A DNA stretch of 64,000 nt from Lactuca virosa (GCA_928212115.1 CAKMRJ010005745.1:106819936-106883935); one strand, 5' to 3'. Positions 44,593 through 56,014 are shown, numbered from the stretch's first letter. Notes: a model not told the origin generated them from the sequence alone. Numbers and translations are program-made.

Positions 44593-45671
44593 AATTGAAA
44601 AGTCATGGGAGTTTCAAATGAATGTGGTGAAAGGAAAAATGCATGGGGGTTTCAAATGAATGTGGTGAAAGGAAAAATGCTTCCTTTATAATATAGTATA
44701 TGATATGATATGATATGATATGATATGATATTGGAAAAAAAAGACACCCTTTCAACAATATCATCGAAAATAGGAGATTTCCTAGGTAACGCCGTTCCAA
44801 AGATAATGGAGTTTCGAAAGTTCCAAAGACACCAAAAGGCCAATAACACTACCACATCGAAAGCCTTACGTTGACCGTCTTTCAATGAACAGAATCAGAC
44901 CAAGAGATGAAATCCAAAACAGAAAAATGCTCAGGTAAGTGGACATCCCACCAAATAGCAATCTAACTCCAAATATCTATAAGCTCCCTACATCCAACAA
45001 AAATATGATTAATAGTCTCAACAACCGAGTGGCATACCAGACACATAATCAAATGCACCTCAATCCCACGATACAATAATCTCTCCCTAGTAGGGATACT
45101 CTCCAATCTAATCCTCCAAGTAAGAATATTGAGCTTCATAGGAGCCCAATTATTCCACTTGGTCTCTTCACCACTGACAATGAGCATGCTAGAATCTATA
45201 ATAGATCGAGCCATAAAACCTGAAAAAACATCTGATGTATCACCAAGCCATCCCAATCTGTCCACCAACTCCTTTCGAAGCCATAATTTTATTCCAATTC
45301 ACCCAATGCATACTTCTATCATCTATATCAGCCCCCCCCCCCACCAAAGAAAAAGAAAGAAAGAAAGAAAGAAATTGGCCCTCAAAGATTCCAAAACACG
45401 AAGAACTGTAGCTAGAGTTGGAAACATTGACATAAAATAGCTACCCAACGACCCTAGCACCAATTTGACGAGAGTAAGCCGACCACCAAAAGAAAGACAT
45501 TTTCCCTTCCAAGTCGCTAACCTGTTGCGAAATCTGCCAATAAGAGGAGACCAAGAATTCACTCGGTTCATATTTTGACCCACAGACACCCCAAGATGAA
45601 TAAAAGGAAGGTACTCATAAGCGCAATACATAGCATTTGCCACTTCCGCCACCTGAGAAGAGGTAACTCAT
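44593..45671 (-). mobile_element. LINE ORF2 C-terminal fragment
   Basis: Minus-strand frames in three pieces. 45323-45652 has the RT-end strand YLPFIHLGVSVG and LATWKGKCLSFGGRLTLVK. 44963-45268 has the zinc-binding part with LNILTWRI and LYRGIE...CLVC. 44652-44885 has FWCLWNFRNS. A (GAAA)n run interrupts near 45355. At 44600-44680 a 38-base phrase (TTTCAAATGAATGTGGTGAA) is doubled, and a (GATAT)n pentamer tract lies at 44698-44731. No long poly(A) tail. The 5' part is missing. Confidence 0.8.
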
Positions 45672-46037
45672 GCACCAATGAATCTACTTTTTAGTCCTTT
45701 AGCATCTTTTTAGTACGTCTCTGAATATTATTGTTTGTTGTTCATTTTTTTGTTGTAATACTTGGTTGAGATCTATCGACATGAAGAAAGATGAAAAGAT
45801 CTGGCTGATATATATCAACAATTAATAAAACTTAAAATCAAACATTATCTTATTATACGTTTAGATCAAAGATAAATTTGTAATTTAAATTTTGTTATTG
45901 CATAACTTTTTCAATTAAAATCAAACCTCATAAACATTAATGTTTGCAGGTATGTTGAAGTCCTCTAAGTCAATGAACTACCTCGATTCCATTTCTTAGT
46001 AGTGGGTTTATACTTTATATCATGTGGTAAGTGGCAA
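45672..46037. other. Intergenic stretch, nothing recognised
   Basis: AT-rich, no coding signal; ends at the target site CTTCC of copia D. Confidence 0.5.
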
Positions 46038-46042
46038 CTTCC

Positions 46043-46206
46043 TGTTGGGTCATATTTTTGTGGTTTATGCTGGGCTCATAGTGTTTGTAATTTTGGGCTT
46101 AGAGTATTAACAGATTAATGGGCTTGCATGTGTTTACGGATATATGAATCGTAATCACCTAGTGTTTACGGTCATAATGGGTTGGGCTTTTGGGTATTGT
46201 ACTCGG

Positions 46207-46237
<31 letters not shown>

Positions 46238-46473
46238 TATTAATATATATATATATATATGTAGATGTATTCAGCCGTGAACCTGTTAGTCATTCTCATT
46301 GTTTTTGGTTCACGGCTGCTTCTAATATTCTTATGTACCAGACAATTTATTGTCAATAGAATCGTGTGCATTGGAAGTTATTTCGTGTTCTTGAATCACT
46401 ATTTGGTTTACATTCCGCATTCACTAAATAGTTTGATTGATATTATGTAAGATCTATTGTTTTAGGACTTACA
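46043..46473 (+). repeat. Left LTR of copia D
   Basis: 431 bases, TGTTGGGTCATATTT to GGACTTACA. A TA tract at 46204-46260 differs in length from the one in the right LTR. Confidence 0.93.
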
Positions 46474-46475
46474 AT

Positions 46476-46487
46476 TGGTATCAGAGC
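46476..46487 (+). other. Primer-binding site of copia D
   Basis: TGGTATCAGAGC, complementary to initiator methionine tRNA, two bases inside the left LTR. Confidence 0.93.
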
Positions 46488-46756
46488 TTTAACGAGTATC
46501 AGTCGCATTCAAGGAATTTGGAATCAATTCTAGCTGTTTTTGGGATTATTGACTTACTCAGAAAAAATATAATTTTAAAACCTTAGATTTTTATTGATTA
46601 TTCTTCCTGTGTTCTTTGTGAATTTAGTTTTGGTATTCTTCGTGTTCATCGGAATTTCAGTTATATCCTTCTAATTTATCGGGATTAGACTTGAACTGAT
46701 ATATCTAATTCACGAGTATTAAGGGAGTTGGATAAAATTTCAAAACAACAAATCAA

Positions 46757-46995
46757 GGTTTACGGAGGCTATTTGGTCAAATTTGGAGTTTACGGTTAAA
46801 GATTAGCGTAAAGGGTTTACGGAATTCATTTAGTCAAAATTTGGAGTTTACGGTCAACGATTAGAGTTTACAGAATTCATTTAGTCAAAATTTGAAGTTT
46901 ACGGTCAACATTTAGCATTTACAAAGGATATTTGGTCAAAGTTCAAGTTTACGGTCAACGCTAAGCTTAAAGGGTTTTCGGATACGTTTACAGTC
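46757..46995 (+). repeat. Leader tandem repeats of copia D
   Basis: Four degenerate units of about 60 bases, each with GGAGTTTACGGTCAA-like and TTTAGTCAAAATTTG-like words, lie between primer site and gag. They resemble a packaging or regulatory leader, but no function can be read. Confidence 0.8.
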
Positions 46996-47063
46996 AATCC
47001 TTGATTATTTTTGGACATTTTCGGAGTTATTGTTTTAAAATGGAATCTCAATACACAAGCTAA

Positions 47064-48791
47064 ATGCATCAGGAGTTGGACTCCATTATAGGAACTACCA
47101 CTCGTATCCCTCGACTTCTGTCTGCTAATGGATTTCCGGAATGGAAATTCAGAATTGAAAAATACATCAAAATGAAAGATACCAAAATATGGAGGAGCAT
47201 TCTCAGAGGTCCAGTCAGGATTACTACTGCCTTGAGTGATGAAGATCCGACTCTTATTGATAAGAAGATAGAGAACTACACGGATGAGGATTTTGAAAAG
47301 ATTGAAGAACATGACAGAGCTCTTTCCACCCTTACAATGGCCCTATCTCCTGAAATTGCCCAAGGTTTTAGGCAATATGAGTCTGCAAAGGATTTATGGG
47401 AGGCATTAATTGAGGTCTATGAAGGGAATGAGGACATGAGACAAAGTAGACATGACTTGCTACAACAGAGGTTCAACATGTTTAATCATGTTTTAGGGGA
47501 GTCTCTTGAAGCTCAACTGCAAAGATTTGTCACTCTCACCATAGAGATGAGCACAGCTGGGATAAGTTTTCCACATACTGAGATCAACAAGAAGTTGCTG
47601 AATTCTCTGACACGCAGCTGGGACATGAATGTGGCCGTTATCAACAAGACTAGGGACCTAAGCAAACTTAGCCTTGCTGAAGTGATGGCCATAATCAAGG
47701 CTTGTGACATGGATGATAAGTAGCATGAAATCAACCATGTGACTTCTTACCCTACTGACAATCTAGGAATCTCATCAAACAATGCCTTCTCTACTCAACA
47801 AACTTATTCTGCTCATCATTCTGTGCCTCATCAACATTTGGCATCATCAAGTTCTTCTGTCTCAAACTCTAAAATCACAGCCATAGCTCAGCCTTCATCA
47901 ATACTAAAAGAAGCTGAGGAAAACATGGCCCTGATGGCTGGGTTTATGAACTGTTATAACGCATTATTGGCAGGAGACTTGGTCCCTCCAATCATGGTTG
48001 GAGAACTGGATCAGATTCACCATGAGGACGTGGAAGAGATAGACATCATGTGGCAAATTGCTATGGCTTTATTTAGGGCAAAGAAGTTTACCCAGCGCAC
48101 AGGGAAGAACAATTGGGGAATGAATGTGGAAAAGAAGGTAGGTTTCAACAAGAGCAAGCTCTGATGCTTCAACTGTCATGAGCCGGGTCATTTCGCTCGT
48201 GAATGTACCAAGCCAGAAACCAGGAACAATCCTGATAGGATGCTGGTGCCTGCAGGAAACAACAGAGGAGCTGCAACCAACAATGAAACAGCTAACTTGG
48301 CAATGGTGGCACAAAGCTTCAGTTGGGAGGATCAAATGCAGGCACTGAATCTGACAGGACATGAAGCAGCACACTTGGCACAGATCAGTGAGAATTCAAG
48401 GGTGGAAGAAGTAGAAGAAGAGATGATGGAACTGCAATTCGCCTTCATGGTCTCTACTACACCTGCCATAAAAGAGGTTAGTGAAACTCCATGTTCACAA
48501 ACCTGTAGTGATAAAATTAAACATTATTGTGAACAAAATGAACTATTAATTAGGGAAACTGAGGACCTTAGGTATGAAGGCTATACTCTCAGAAAGGCCC
48601 AAAAACCCTTAAAAAATCAATTGGAAGAGATCCGACCTGGGTTCACAACATATGCATTTCTAAATCTGACTTCTCTCTTAATGATTATCTACTCACCTAA
48701 AGTAAGGAGTTCTTTGGAAGTTCTTGATTGCTGGGGTATATCGGGAAGTGGTGTACATCTAAAATTGAACCATTTAAAAGGTTGTCTGTAG
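47064..48791 (+). pseudogene. gag of copia D with two in-frame stops
   Basis: One reading frame runs from ATG 47064 to 48791 with TAG at 47721-47723 and TGA at 48162-48164. The N-terminal half is a UBN2/copia-type capsid region (GFPEWKFRIEKYI, YESAKDLWEALIEVYEGNE, LLQQRFNMF). The zinc knuckle CFNCHEPGHFAREC follows directly after the second stop (48165-48206). A variable Gln/Ser linker and a C-terminal acidic tail are present. Each stop is one C-to-T step from CAG or CGA. No pol follows in any frame. Read-through would be needed for full-length Gag. Confidence 0.85.
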
Positions 48792-49622
48792 ATCTTGCTG
48801 CTTAATTTTAGTGGACAACAATATCCTTGGTCGTCGTCAGCCAAATGGTCTATTTAGGAATATAATCAAAATGACTTGTCATTTAAATTCTATCAAATTT
48901 GTCATTATCATTTGTTTTTAAGTGGATCACAATATCGGTGATTGACCAGAGATAAACATGTAGGTGTGTGCTGTTAAACGAGATTGAATTGTCTGACAAC
49001 TTTGATCCTAACTCTTATAAATTTGTTCATATTTTTTTATGCACAAATTTAGGGGGAGAATTAAATATACAAAAAATATTGTCATTAAAAAAATTGTTTA
49101 TTAATTTTCTCTCATTAAAAATTGTTTATTAATTTTCTCTCATTATTAAAGGTGTGTTTATTTTTATTTATCTTTATCTATTTAAAAAAAATGTTTTCTT
49201 CCGTATGTATTTTTTTTGGGAAGTGATATGAGGTTTGTGCTAAAAGGCAATTCTAAGATGCGTGTAATGCACTGAAACTAAATTGTTTAGACTCTGTGTT
49301 CAATGTGCTGGTAGGCCCAAAGGATTCAAATTAAAGGACTAGACATTGTTGACAATGAAAGGACTTGACAATGTTAACTCATCTAAACTTAGATAGTTAC
49401 ATTTGGACTGACCATACGACGCTTGGATAGATTGAGCAGTGAGATATACATGGGAACCCACAAGATACATTAAAGTTACTTATTATCTAGAACTGTGGCT
49501 CAACACTTCTTTGATGTATGGACTTATGTCCTTAATTCTGGTGTTGATAGGATGACTGGGGGGTTCTGATAAAGTAGGTCTGTAGGAAATTATTTTCTTG
49601 CTTTCTATCTGTCATTCATAGG

Positions 49623-50591
49623 TTGCCTCCTCTGCGTGATCGGAAGATTCGACCTGGAATGCAACATATGCAACTCTATCTCCATGCATCTTCTTGTCTA
49701 TGCAATTCTTTCTATCTGTTAGCCATATGTCGTCTCCTCTGCGTGATTGGAAGAGATCCGACCTGGAACACAACATATGCACCATTCTACTTCTCAATCC
49801 TTATATTCTGGTTAGTCATATGTTACTCCCTCGACGTGAGTGAAAGAGTTGTTAGACCTGCTCCAGACGCGAATCTTGACACTTTTTTTTATCTTCTGGT
49901 CCTTCTTCTGCTCAAGAAAGAAGAGAGAAACAAGCTCGAATTGAGCATTGAAGGAAAGGGAGCTGTGGTGATGAAAAATTCGGATCAGAATGCTCCAGGA
50001 GATCACCCTGAAATGTTTTTAAGGGAAACTGGGAAGAAATTTACTGATAAGTATGGAGATCGCTCTGGCATTTTGATGTGGGGATATGATGCTGACAAGA
50101 AAATATGGGTCGTGAAGCGCAAGAGCAATCGAATTGAGTATTATGAGAAGCCAACGGACTTTATGTCCCGGACAAAAGTTGATCTTGCGGAACTCATTCA
50201 CGCTCCTTTTAACAATCCAACCAATGACTCTGTGGGCTGCGATTTTAAGAGGTACCTTGAGGACCAAGCTAAAAATAAATTTCAAGGCATGAAGACTGCT
50301 TCATCGTTCACAAAAAAGGTTAAGGATGTCATTGATCCTCGCACTAATAAAACCATGGTGAATGTTATGTGGCCGCCCACAAAGCAAGCTAAAAGGATTC
50401 CGCTTCCTAAACGCTTACCAGAAGGCACTTTGGACTCCATGCAATTCTGGGTATATGATGAGGCTACCGCTTCGGCGGTGATCAAGTTGAAAAAGGGCCA
50501 GTATCGTATTGTCGATCCCAAAGATTTATTGAAGTTTGGAGAACGTGATATTCATACTTTGTCACATTTTCAACTTATTGTAGAAAATTAA
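49623..50591 (+). CDS. Unrecognised ORF at the 3' end of copia D
   Basis: The frame is open for 322 codons, but the conserved-looking protein probably starts at ATG 49971 (MKNSDQNAPGD), giving 206 aa. The part before that contains three imperfect repeats (49600-49850) with GCGTGATYGGAAGA and looks like non-coding leader. The protein is charged and globular: GILMWGYDADKKIWVVKRKS, KVDLAELIHAPF, a KNKFQGMKTASSFTKK stretch, KTMVNVMWPPTKQ, FWVYDEATASAVIK, and VDPKDLLKFGERDI near the end. No membrane segment or signal peptide in this part, and no RT, integrase or protease motif. I do not recognise the family. It ends 145 bases before the LTR, where some copia elements carry an extra 3' gene. It has no stop while gag has two. 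Confidence 0.6.
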   Translation: MPPLRDRKIRPGMQHMQLYLHASSCLCNSFYLLAICRLLCVIGRDPTWNTTYAPFYFSILIFWLVICYSLDVSERVVRPAPDANLDTFFYLLVLLLLKKEERNKLELSIEGKGAVVMKNSDQNAPGDHPEMFLRETGKKFTDKYGDRSGILMWGYDADKKIWVVKRKSNRIEYYEKPTDFMSRTKVDLAELIHAPFNNPTNDSVGCDFKRYLEDQAKNKFQGMKTASSFTKKVKDVIDPRTNKTMVNVMWPPTKQAKRIPLPKRLPEGTLDSMQFWVYDEATASAVIKLKKGQYRIVDPKDLLKFGERDIHTLSHFQLIVEN

Positions 50592-50735
50592 TTTTTTGAA
50601 GCTACTGGCAACGCTTTCACTGGAATGGTTGCCACTATAATTGACAAGAAGCTGTGGGCTGGAGCGTTCGATCAGTCAGATGTTCATCTTGTAGACAAGC
50701 TGTAAAAGCAGCCAACAATAAACCAAGGGGGAGAT

Positions 50736-50908
50736 TGTTGGGTCATATTTTTGTGTTTTATGCTGGGCTCATAGTGTTTGTAATTTTGGGCTTAGAGTAT
50801 TAATAGATTAATGGGCTTGTATGTGTTTACGGATAGACGAACCGTAATCACCTAGTGTTTACGGTCATAATGGGTTGGGCTTTTGGGTATTCTACTCGGA
50901 TATATATC

Positions 50909-50942
<34 letters not shown>

Positions 50943-51203
50943 ATATAGATATTATATAGATATATATCTATATATATATATATATATTATATAGATGTAT
51001 TCAGCCATGAACCTGTTAGTCATTCTCATTGTTTTTGGTTCACGGCTGCTTCTAATATTCTTATGTACCAGACGATTTATTGTCAATAGAATCGTGTGCA
51101 TTGGAAGTTATTTCGTGTTCTTGAATCACTATTTGGTTTACATTCCACATTCACTAAATAGTTTGATTGATATTGTGTAAGATCTATTGTTTTGGGACTT
51201 ACA
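50736..51203 (+). repeat. Right LTR of copia D
   Basis: 468 bases. The extra length against the left LTR is in a longer, interrupted TA tract (50900-50996). Ends GGGACTTACA, then the target copy CTTCC. Confidence 0.93.
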
Positions 51204-51208
51204 CTTCC

Positions 51209-51472
51209 TAATTCAGTAAGTTTCCAAGCAATTTCAGCAACAAAAGAAGGTCATTTCTCAGAAGTAGAGAGTAGGATGCCGTTTGCTTTTTGTCTGTAGA
51301 TCTTCTTGGCTTCTTCTGTCTACGCTGTGCAGACCACACACAGATATTAGGCTTCACAAAATGTTTGTTTTCTTTTTGAAGATTGTAGACCTAAAAAGGT
51401 TTGCGAGTCCTCTTCTTGGCGCAGATGTGCACCAGAGTCTTCAAACCTCTTCAGACATCTTTTAACCTAAAA

Positions 51473-51564
<92 letters not shown>

Positions 51565-52153
51565 TTTAGATTTATTCCAACTTTATCTATGATAAACAAT
51601 TTGGAAAAAAAAGTTACAATACTTAAAGAAAATTTTGAAAATTTTCATTTAAAACCAAAGTTTATTTCTATCCTTTTTATGTGTTAAATTAATTTATCCC
51701 TAATTACAATGTTGATGTATAACTTTGCGACCAAAGTTTGTTGGTTTTTATCAAATATATACATTAATTTATATCCTTTTAGTTTTACTTTTTATACAAT
51801 AATATATAAAAGTTTATCAACACTTTTTAATTATCTATAATAAAGTTATAAAATTATTGAAAAACTCTATTTAGTTTTTTTTTTTAAAATTGGTTTAATT
51901 AGATTTTAGTTTATTCTAGCAAAATGCAGATGTTAAAAAAACAAACAGTTTTCTTCTTTCAGACTGCAAACGTTTGGTCCACCTCTTCTATTGTAGAGGC
52001 CTACAAATGTGGTTGACAGACTACAAACATTTTGCCTCAGAAAAAACAAACAACATCTAGGTGTTGGCTTACACTTCCTTTATAAAAAAATACTAGCAAT
52101 TGCCTCCGTTAGTCTTATCAAATCACTTATACCTTTCCTTCCCATAACTCATA
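51209..52153. other. Promoter side of the resistance-gene relic
   Basis: No gene is seen. A (CA)n-(TA)n compound repeat is at 51472-51560. Words around 51276-51310 (GGATGCCGTTTGCTTTTTGTC) and 52030-52060 (AAAAAACAAACAACATC) look like inverted ends of a small transposon, but the match is weak. The last 100 bases contain a TATA-like stretch (TTTATAAAAAAATA, 52079-52092). Confidence 0.4.
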
Positions 52154-53340
52154 ATGGTTTTTCTCTCTGAATTTGTAAAAGGATCCTCATCTTCCTCCTC
52201 AATTGATAGTTATAAATATGACATATTTTTAAGTTTTAGAGGTTTTGATACTCGTCATAATTTCACTAATCATCTTCATAAGGCCCTCATGGGTGCCAAT
52301 ATCACCACCTTCTTAGACGATGAAGAGATTAAAACTAGGGAATATTTGATACCTGAACTGGAGAACGCAATTAAAGAATCTAGGGCGGCTATTATCGTGT
52401 TGTCGAAGAATTATGCTAAATTATCATGGTGCCTTGATGAATTGGTGCTGATCCTTGAGCAACATAGGACATCCAACCAAATTGTTATCCCCATCTTTTA
52501 TCATACTGGGCCCACCCATATCAAGAAGCAAGAAAGTACCTTCAGAGATGCAATGATTGTGCACAAGCAAAAGATGGAGGAAGAGACAAATACAAATAAG
52601 AAAAGTCAATTGGGTCAAAAGTTCAACCGATGGATTAAAGCGCTTACAAATGTTGCTATTTTAAAGGGAAGGAAGCAAAAAGGCTGGTAACCACTTCTTA
52701 CACATATACTAGGTCTATTTTTCTTATTAATGTATCAAATTCCCATATCATACTCTCCTTGTGAATTTCAATACATTTCTTCAATATTATAAAATCTTAA
52801 TATTTTTATGTATTTAAATTAGATAAATAATGTACTTAACTTAAAATTGAATCAACAATTACATGGTATTGGTATTGTTATATCATACTACCTTCAGATC
52901 ATAACATCTTTTTTGATAAACATGTATTTTAAGTGCTTTTACTTGTAAGTATGTAGTAAATGATAGTTTATAACTATTGTGTACATTCTGTTTAGATTCA
53001 TGCAAAAAATATCAAGATTTAAGTTTGGTGGACTTGCAGAGTGAAAGATAATGAAATTTGGCCATCCCGTTAGTGAAATCTTGTGCGTCGGTGGCTCTCA
53101 TCTTATTATACGTATAAATTATGACCTAACACATTAGATACTTATATGGTTAATTATAAGTGCAAATATGAGATATTTATGATGTGAAAAACTTAATTAA
53201 AAGCTTTAACTTAATATGAGATACTTTTAAGTTGGATATTTGGAAATATTAAGGGTGTGTATTGAAAAAACGAGTTGGAATCTGTTCGTTATAGCTTTTT
53301 ACTTGCATATGTGTGTTCAACAAAAGTAGCTTATAGCTTT

Positions 53341-53375
<35 letters not shown>

Positions 53376-53379
53376 CTAT

Positions 53380-53412
<33 letters not shown>

Positions 53413-53992
53413 TATAATGAAAAACGTGATTAGGATAATGTTTAATAATGGTAATCTTCTATATTAGTTATAATAGAGATGAATTTTTTTAAACGCTACT
53501 TGATGTAGTAGAGTTTTTTTTTCCTTTTTTTCAAATGAAAGCTTTACATATGAATCTGGTTTGTTAGTTTTATGGATTGTGTTTTTTGGTTCTTATCAAA
53601 ATTGTGTTTCAGGATTGAAGCAAAGTTTATTGAAGAAGTTGTTAAGGACATATATCATAGATTACATATTCCCTTAAGGAGTTCTCTGTCACTTCTTATT
53701 GGCATGAATGATTCCATTAAATTCATCACCTCATCGTTGAAAGATAATTCCTCACACACATGTGACATACTCATTATTTTGGTTATGGGTGGTATCGGGA
53801 AATCATCTTTGGCTAAATATGTCTAACGGTCTCCTTTTCGTGAATTCGACACTAGTTATACCGAAGATATAAGTAGGAGATGTGTTGATAAATTTAATGG
53901 GTTGCTTGATTTGCAAAAACAACTTTGTGGTGACATTACAAAAACAAGTCCAGTTCTAGTTCATGATGGTTCTATATACACCTCACAGATAG

Positions 53993-55750
53993 TGTAACAT
54001 CCCAAAAATCAAGGTAAAATTTTTAGTTTTAAAATCCAACCAAACACCATCATTGTTTACAAAACATAGTTCCCAAAAGTCATAATCATGAATCAGAGTA
54101 TCCCAAAATCACATACCATAAAATCAGAAGGATGTGTCCGATCACGCCTTAGCTTTCCCCCGATCATCTGAAGTACCTGAAACATAAAACTGAAACTGCA
54201 AGCCAAAGCTTTGTGAGTTCCCCCAAAGTACCACACACACCAAAAAAAATATACAATTATGTATGCTAGGTCCAATCAGTCATCGGACTGAAATACCCTC
54301 TGGCCCACAGCCATCAGGTTGGATTACCCCCCGGTCCAATCAATCATCGGACTACAATGCCAAAATGCAATGGGTCCAATCAGTCATCAGAATGGTATAC
54401 CCTCGGGTCCACAACCATCGGGCTGGATTACCCCCGGTCTGTTGGATCACACACATAGCAGTAAATCCTCAACCCAAAACCATACTTTGTCGACATATGT
54501 AATAGATAAACATATAACCAGTCAACATGCAAGCATACATATCTACAGATCACTATCGCATAACAACATCATATAAACCATGATACATATCTGACAGATC
54601 ACTACAACATAACAACATCCTATATACCCGTATATATAACATAGTGGGATGACATTGGTGCTTTTGATCCACAAGTACAGTGAGGAAGACTTACCTCACA
54701 GTATGACAAATAGCTGAACAACACGTTGCTCCGAGTACCAACTCTATAGGTCACCTATGCAACAAACAGTGACCAATTCTCAAAACACAGCTCAAAATAC
54801 ACAAAATACCCTTATGTCAAACTTGGTCAAAACCCTGCTCAAGGTCAAAGGTCAAAAAGTCAACCAAGTCAACTCAGGCTAAGTACACCCAGCGTACTCA
54901 GCTTGTACGCATGACGTACTCACCAATCCAGAAACGAGGCTCAAAGGGAGTACGCGCAGCGTACTCAGAAGTACGCCCAACGTACTCGGTCAGATGACAC
55001 TTTTTCCATTAAGTGCTTATTCTCTTAAGTTCTTTCATCCCAAAACCTAGATCTAGTCCCAAATAACGTTCTTAATCATAAAGTTTCCAATTTTATGATC
55101 TTGCATGGCTATAAAGTTCCCAACACCAAAACCCTAACTTAACACAAAGTTCTAAACCTCTAAAGAGAATGCATGGATGGATGTGAACAATCAAGATTCC
55201 ATTTTTTAACTCTAGACACCCTAAAACGTCCAAAAGGAAAACTCATTTGCTCTAGAGTAGTCCATACTCACTTAGACCAAGAATATGGGACTAAAATCAC
55301 AAAACTTCACATCTAACGAGATCTAATGAGATAATCAACAAGTTCAGAACTTTATACCTTCTAAAGGTTGCTCAAGGGGTGTAAAACTTAGATCTCAAAG
55401 CTTGGAGCTCATTCCTTGCTATCCGATGACTTCTTTCCTTCCACAATGGACACCGAATCACCAAAATGAGGTCACAACACCAAAAATGGGAATTAGGGTT
55501 TGAAAGCTACAAAGTGGGTATTGGAGGCTGATAAGGGGAAGGGGTATTGGGAGTTAATGATGCTTAAATAGGGTCCAAACCCTAAAATTTAGGGTTTGAG
55601 TGTCGACCACATACGCCCAGCGTACACAAGTGTACGCCCAACATACGCAAGAGAGGCACATTTCTCATTTAAGGCTCCTTGGGACCAATTTTACAAACAA
55701 TTCCATATTAAGAGTGTAAATGGAAAATACACGGAAATCGAGGTGTTACA
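53993..55750 (-). mobile_element. Gypsy-type solo LTR G3
   Basis: 1758 bases from TGTAACATCCC to GGTGTTACA, with perfect 7-base inverted tips and a perfect target duplication GATAG (53988-53992 and 55751-55755). Minus orientation: TATTTAAG at about 55562-55569, beside an inverted telobox pair (55577-55597), with GTACGC-type palindromes at 55607-55650 and again at 54880-54990. A short array (TCCAATCAGTCATCGGACT) occupies 54268-54440. Confidence 0.95.
54177..54694 (-). other. Intron-like segment in LTR G3
   Basis: Minus-strand donor TGTGAG|GTAAGT and acceptor GTTTCAG|GTACTT, 518 bases apart, enclosing the tandem array. Confidence 0.5.
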
Positions 55751-56014
55751 GATAGAGAGTGTTGTATAGTATAAAAAAAGTGTTTCTAGTTCTTGATGAT
55801 ATTGATAGTGTTGACGAGTTGGATGGATTACTTGGAAGGAAAGGTTTTCATCGAGGAAACAAAATCATATTAAGAACAAAGGATGCATGGTTGACAGAGA
55901 GTTGGCCACTTTTCAAAACGCACATTAAATCTTAGCATGCAAAATACTTTCTTCAAGGCTTATGTGAGACCAAATCAAGGGAGCTTGTGTGTTTTGATGC
56001 ATTCATGTGTAAAT

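Larger units (their letters stand above)
46043..51203 (+). mobile_element. Ty1/copia element D without pol
   Basis: A complete 5161-base element with a perfect 5-base target duplication CTTCC (46038-46042 and 51204-51208). LTRs 46043-46473 and 50736-51203 start TGTTGGG and end CTTACA. A primer site TGGTATCAGAGC (46476-46487) and a polypurine tract CCAAGGGGGAGAT (50723-50735) are in place. Inside: leader repeats, a gag gene with two stops, non-coding sequence (48792-49600), and an unrecognised ORF next to the polypurine tract. No protease, integrase or RT is present, so it depends on another element. The LTRs differ at about a dozen positions outside the TA tract, mostly transitions, so the insertion is fairly young. 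Confidence 0.92.
52154..56012 (+). pseudogene. TIR-NBS resistance gene, broken
   Basis: Related to plant TNL immune receptors. Exon 1 (52154-52686) is an intact TIR domain: YDIFLSFRGFDTRHNFTNHL, the catalytic Glu in WCLDELV, and FYHTGPTHIKKQ. Its donor TG|GTAACC joins in phase to an exon starting at 53613 (acceptor TTTCAG). Exon 2 has the P-loop GGIGKSS and is broken by TAA at 53824-53826. Solo LTR G3 is inserted at 53993-55750. After it come TAG (55767-55769), an extra A, kinase-2 KVFLVLDDID, the RNBS-B-like KIILRTKDAW and one more TAG. The NBS stops near 56012 at copia C. No leucine-rich repeats remain. The TIR exon alone could still be made as a TIR-only protein. Confidence 0.88.

Noticed and set aside
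53341..53412. Possible transposon in the TIR-NBS intron
   Set aside because: Only a broken TA tract is clear; no reliable terminal repeats could be paired.
54263..54576. Plus-strand frames with repeated SNQSS/QSVIRM-like peptides
   Set aside because: They come from the tandem array inside solo LTR G3.
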